NCBI RefSeq assembly: GCF_932294415.1
Contig: NC_065538.1
Coordinates: 39,339,343 to 39,403,342 of the forward strand
Origin: Quercus robur
Taxonomy: Eukaryota > Streptophyta > Magnoliopsida > Fagales > Fagaceae
Reading direction: 5' to 3'
Length of the DNA stretch: 64,000 bases
A program made the position numbers and the translations under genes. Each line of letters begins with the position of its first letter. Within the stretch, counting starts at the first letter, position 1. Below are positions 60,658 through 64,000 of the stretch, in pieces. The notes beneath the pieces were generated by a model that was not told where the DNA came from, ran no database searches, and was given only the letters and a program-made list of their open reading frames with translations.

Positions 60658-61767
60658 TGAAAGTTCAAAAACGTGTACAAAAACACTTTTGAACGTTTAG
60701 ACCCCCAAAAACCAATTTAATCAACACACGCAATATGTTAAACAATAGTGTGCGGAAACTTAACATATGCTATAACATGGTATTGATTAAACAACTATCT
60801 AAGCCACAACAAAATAAACCACAGCAGATAATGTAAAGGCAGAGATAGAGAGGAAGGAAGATGCAAACACAGCGATAACACCAGATATGTTATCGAAGAG
60901 GAAACCGAAGACCTCGGCGAAAAACCTCTCCGCCGCCCTCCAAGCGGTAATCAATCCACTAGAAAATACAGTTGGGATACAAGGACAGCAATAGACCCTC
61001 CAAGCCTAATCTACCCAATGCACCTAAGCCCTCCAAGCTTCTTGCTCCAACGAGGTTGCGCCGAACCTTTTTCTTTTCTAGCTTTCCGGATTCCGCTACT
61101 TCATCGTAGCATCAACCAATAAAGATTGGCTCCTTCCTAACTGCTTCCCAGAACTCCAAACGACTGTCTCACAGAGATGATAATGGTGAGAACCAGGTTT
61201 GGTATAAAGGCCTCTCAAGGATTTGACAATGGAGAGGAAGAGAGTGAGGGATTTTGATGAGACTCTAAGGTAGAGATTGTGGGTAAAACAATCTGGTTTT
61301 TCTTTAGGGTTTCTCTCTCAAAATTCTCTCTGGAAGCTCTCTTTCAATCGTGGGTTAAAAGGGTATTTATACTGAAGAGGAGTGGAATGCGAAACGTCAG
61401 GTTTTTCCAAAACAGGGGTGGCTCGCGGCTTGACCTCGCGGCTTGACTAAGTCGCGAGTTCCAGTCGCGAGTTAACCGTATGGCCAGTTGTCCTGTTTTG
61501 TCCTGTAGTGCTCCAGCTAGCATGACTGTTCATCTTCCAGCATGCTTGGCACGTGTGCAGATTCTGGCGGGTTGAAGCCGCGAGTCCAGTCGTGAGTCCC
61601 AGCCGCGACTCTCTGTTTTCTTGCACACTCTTGAGCAATCTTCACACTATCTCACTCACTACCCTTACAACAATCCCACCTAAATACAGGGTTACTAAAT
61701 GCTGAATTACAAGCAAATTTGGCACGGAATAAAGCCAATTAGATGGTTGAATAAATTCAACCTTACA
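60658..61767 (-). repeat. 5' LTR of element E
   Basis: The same 1110-bp sequence as 53485-54594, offset by exactly 7173 bases throughout, so no indels. The TATA-like box is at about 61364-61373 and the stem-loop at 60874-60894. Confidence 0.92.
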
Positions 61768-61772
61768 CATTT

Positions 61773-62298
61773 GTCTATTCGTGACAAAAAGGGGGAGAGT
61801 ATACCGGTGTGTAACGTCATTTCTATATGACTCATATGCACATTCTTAGGGGGAGAAATTCTACCTCGTGCACATTCGTAGAGGGAGAAAGCCATAGGGG
61901 AAATGCATATACTAAGGGGGAGAAGACATCTTTTATGAGAAAACCTTGTTTTGTTTGCTTTACATTATGCTTGTTTTCTCGTTTTATGGTGCTTTGAGTT
62001 ATGTTTAGTATCTATGCTTTATTGCTCTCATTGCATTGTGTTTATGTGTTGGTCATGCATTTATCCTTATGTTATTATGCTTTATTGGTTGCATGTTCGG
62101 ATGATCATTTGCTTTGCTACATGATCATTGTGGTCATTTCCATGTGACTGTTTTGTGTTTGATCAAGTTGCTCATATGTTTTACAACATATTTACTTGAT
62201 CATATATTTACTTGTTACATTATACTTGTCCTTTTATCACTTGATTTACCTTGGGGGTCTAAACATCTCTTATGTTTTAACACATAATCAAGCTTTCA
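61773..62298 (+). mobile_element. 3' end of element Y: polypurine tract and 3' LTR
   Basis: It continues element Y after the nested insertion: gtctattcgtgacaaaaagg with a purine tract, then the 504-bp LTR copy (61795-62298) ending AAGCTTTCA. The sequence gtgacaaaaagggggag also follows the stop of the second ORF in element E, which shows Y and E are relatives. Confidence 0.7.
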
Positions 62299-62526
62299 AG
62301 ATCCATTTTTGATTAAGAAAAATTCAGATATATATTCAAGAAAGATGCAGATCTGTTTTTATTTAAAGAAAAATTCAGATCTACATCCAAGAAAGATGTA
62401 GATCCGTTTTTATTTAAAGAAAAGTTCAGATCTACATCCAAGAAAGATGCAGATCCGTGTTCATTTAAAGAAAAGTTCAAATCTACATCCAAGAAAGATG
62501 CAGATCCGTTTTTGTTTAAAGAAAAG
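62299..62526 (+). repeat. 51-bp tandem hairpin repeats, right part
   Basis: At least four units of 51 bp (unit starts at about 62376, 62427 and 62478) with cagatctacatccaagaaag and an A/T-rich spacer. Each unit contains an imperfect palindrome (agatctacatc / gatgcagatc). It is continuous with 47361-47560 before the block 47561-62298 was inserted. Confidence 0.7.
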
Positions 62527-63692
62527 TATTGGTTATGTGCAGATTATTGAAATTAAGAAAGAGATCACACCAATTAAAAAAAAAAATCAAGATAATGCTT
62601 TAACAAAACAATGATTAACAAATCATGTTATGGATAACAAAAAGAATGCATCATCGTAAACAAGAAGCATAAAGAAAAAGAATAGGGTGATAGAAAACAA
62701 CCTCTTGCATGGAGCACTTCTTGTTCTTGAGAGGATGTTTTAGGGTTTAAAGAAACTTATTCAATTATCTTTGAAACCTAAAAACCCTAATTTTAGCAGC
62801 AAATATCAGAGAGAGGATTAGCAAATATGAGTAATTTAAGAGCCTAAAAACGTATGCCTCTCAGAGTGTAAAAAAGGTCCCCTGAATTATGAGATCCAGT
62901 CTCTATTTATAGAGGTGAGAAAACTCTAAAAAATAGGCACGGATGATTAAAATGCGAATCAGGACGCATCCTTTTGCGAAAAGGTCGAAAAGGGTGTGCC
63001 TTATCATCACCTGAAGGGAGTTAGGCCAAAGCCCAAAAGGGGCCAATTCGGCACTCCAAAAGTGCCGAATGGTGCTCTTGGATGCCGAATGTTCTTTCGT
63101 GTTCGGGTGCCTTTTGGACTCTCTTTCTAGGGTTTTTTGATTCGGTTCTTGCACCTAGATGTGATTTCATCCATAGTTTATGATTTTTTATCTCTCTTCC
63201 GGATAATTCAGACTTTTTAGGAACAATTATCTTGTGGATAAATTCCTTAAAATAAATCTTGATAATGTTCAGATTATCCATAATTTTATCGTTATCCAAT
63301 TATCTTTTTTATTCCTATGCATGCATCCCTATTTTAAACACTAATTATCAACCAATCAAAAAATTATTTAATTAATTTTAATTGTCTCACCAATCAGAAT
63401 TAATTTAAATTAATCATGCATGGTCGACTCTACCTAGACACAATGCATGTTGATCGTGCAAACTTGATCATGCGATATCTTTCGATCCGTTGGTTTGATT
63501 TGGAAACCGAACATACCATCGCGACTGTTAGAATCTCAAGATCATTTTTATGATATGCAATGAATGAATTGATTCATGTAATGTAAGAACAAATTGATGT
63601 ATGTAATGCAAGAACAAATCAATGCATGTAATGCAATCATGATTTTCGGGGTACATGAATGATCATTCAAGTCATTCTTCTTGATTAAATCA
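62527..63692 (-). mobile_element. Probable decayed LTR or leader sequence inserted in element W
   Basis: No ORF of note. On the minus strand a good TATA box (cctctataaatagag, about 62899-62913) is followed by a leader-like stretch. With the hairpin repeats this looks like a solo LTR of an unidentified element interrupting the RT of W. The boundaries are approximate. Confidence 0.4.
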
Positions 63693-63697
63693 TGGGT

Positions 63698-64000
63698 GCA
63701 AGATTGAGTATCTACATCTGATTGAAGAAAGCTTTATATGGGCTGAAGTAAGCACTAAGGGCATGGTATGATCGTTTAACGTATCTTTTGGATCGTGGAT
63801 TCAAAAGGGGGCAAGCCGACCAGACTTTTTTTGTCAGATGAGATGAGAAATCTCTTCTTGTAGCTCAAGTGTATATAGATGACATTGTGTTTGGCTCATT
63901 AATTGATGCTCTTACTCAAGAATGTTCAGAGGAAATGAAGAAGGAATTCGAAATTAGCATGGTGGGGGAGTTAAACTACTTTCTTGGTCTTCAAGTGAAG
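63698..64000 (+). pseudogene. Copia reverse transcriptase fragment (element W continued)
   Basis: RVT_2-type RT: LKKALYGLK, stop, ALRAWYDRL, FKRGQADQTFF, then VYIDDIVFG with the catalytic DD near 63877, and MVGELNYFLGLQVK at the window end. In-frame stops lie at about 63747 and 63838. Strand and domain order fit a continuation of the element whose integrase ends near 47300, with about 130 RT residues missing. It could belong to a separate Copia copy. Confidence 0.8.

Larger units (their letters stand above)
53485..61767 (-). mobile_element. Complete, young, pol-less LTR retrotransposon (element E)
   Basis: An 8283-bp element with LTRs of 1110 bp each (53485-54594 and 60658-61767), for which I see no differences. 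It has TG...CA ends and a perfect 5-bp target duplication CATTT (53480-53484 and 61768-61772). On the minus strand the order is 5' LTR, tRNA-Met primer site, gag ORF, a non-coding stretch of about 2 kb, a second ORF of the Transposase_32 type, purine tracts, 3' LTR. No protease, integrase, RT or RNase H sequence was found, so it must rely on another Copia-type element for movement. It inserted into element Y just before that element's polypurine tract. Confidence 0.9.

Noticed and set aside
62299..62526. CRISPR-like array
   Set aside because: The regular 51-bp repeats have no unique spacers and lie within plant retroelement DNA.

Overview
This is a stretch of a eudicot plant nuclear genome. 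It has one intron-rich, single-copy-type host gene sitting in AT-rich DNA that is otherwise almost entirely transposable-element sequence: CACTA, L1-type LINEs, Copia-type LTR elements, MITE- and SINE-like pieces, long poly(A) runs and microsatellites. A woody eudicot (possibly Fagales) would fit the repeat style, but the sequence does not prove it. No bacterial, organellar or CRISPR features were seen.

Layout. 1-16.7 kb: a CACTA-type DNA transposon region. It has an apparently intact four-exon TNP2-like transposase gene on the minus strand (2362-6036), an isolated CACTA terminal motif at 12743-12766, and a GC-rich, hairpin-laden CACTA terminus (15960-16724) that abuts a captured gene exon. 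17.7-27.1 kb: a 5'-truncated LINE fragment, then a near full-length L1-type LINE (21347-27080) with a 13-bp target duplication, a DUF4283/zinc-knuckle ORF1 and a broken endonuclease-RT-RNase H ORF2.

27.5-42.9 kb: a DUF707 (PF05212) gene on the plus strand, reconstructed here as 15 coding exons (28804-42853, about 409 codons). All junctions are GT-AG and the frame is kept throughout. Its introns are loaded with retroelement debris. The main one is a 5.7-kb antisense LINE with a 13-bp target duplication in a 6.9-kb intron. A 121-bp LINE tail has also duplicated a splice donor, and several insertions consist of little more than a poly(A) tail.

44.1-64 kb: a multi-level nest of Copia-type LTR elements that all use an initiator-Met-tRNA primer site. 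The oldest element (LTR 44089-45168, decayed gag/protease/integrase to about 47300) resumes its reverse transcriptase at about 63698 and runs off the window. Inside it lies a segment with a 51-bp tandem hairpin repeat. That repeat is split by a block (47561-62298) with outward-facing LTR ends, which contains a gag-only element. The gag-only element was in turn split by the youngest insertion, 53485-61767: minus strand, 1110-bp LTRs indistinguishable by eye, CATTT target duplication. This youngest element has no pol. It encodes a 656-codon gag and a second ORF resembling the 'putative plant transposon protein' (Transposase_32, PF20167) family. That gag plus non-pol-ORF structure, with a splice-acceptor-like sequence directly in front of the second ORF, is the most interesting system in the window.
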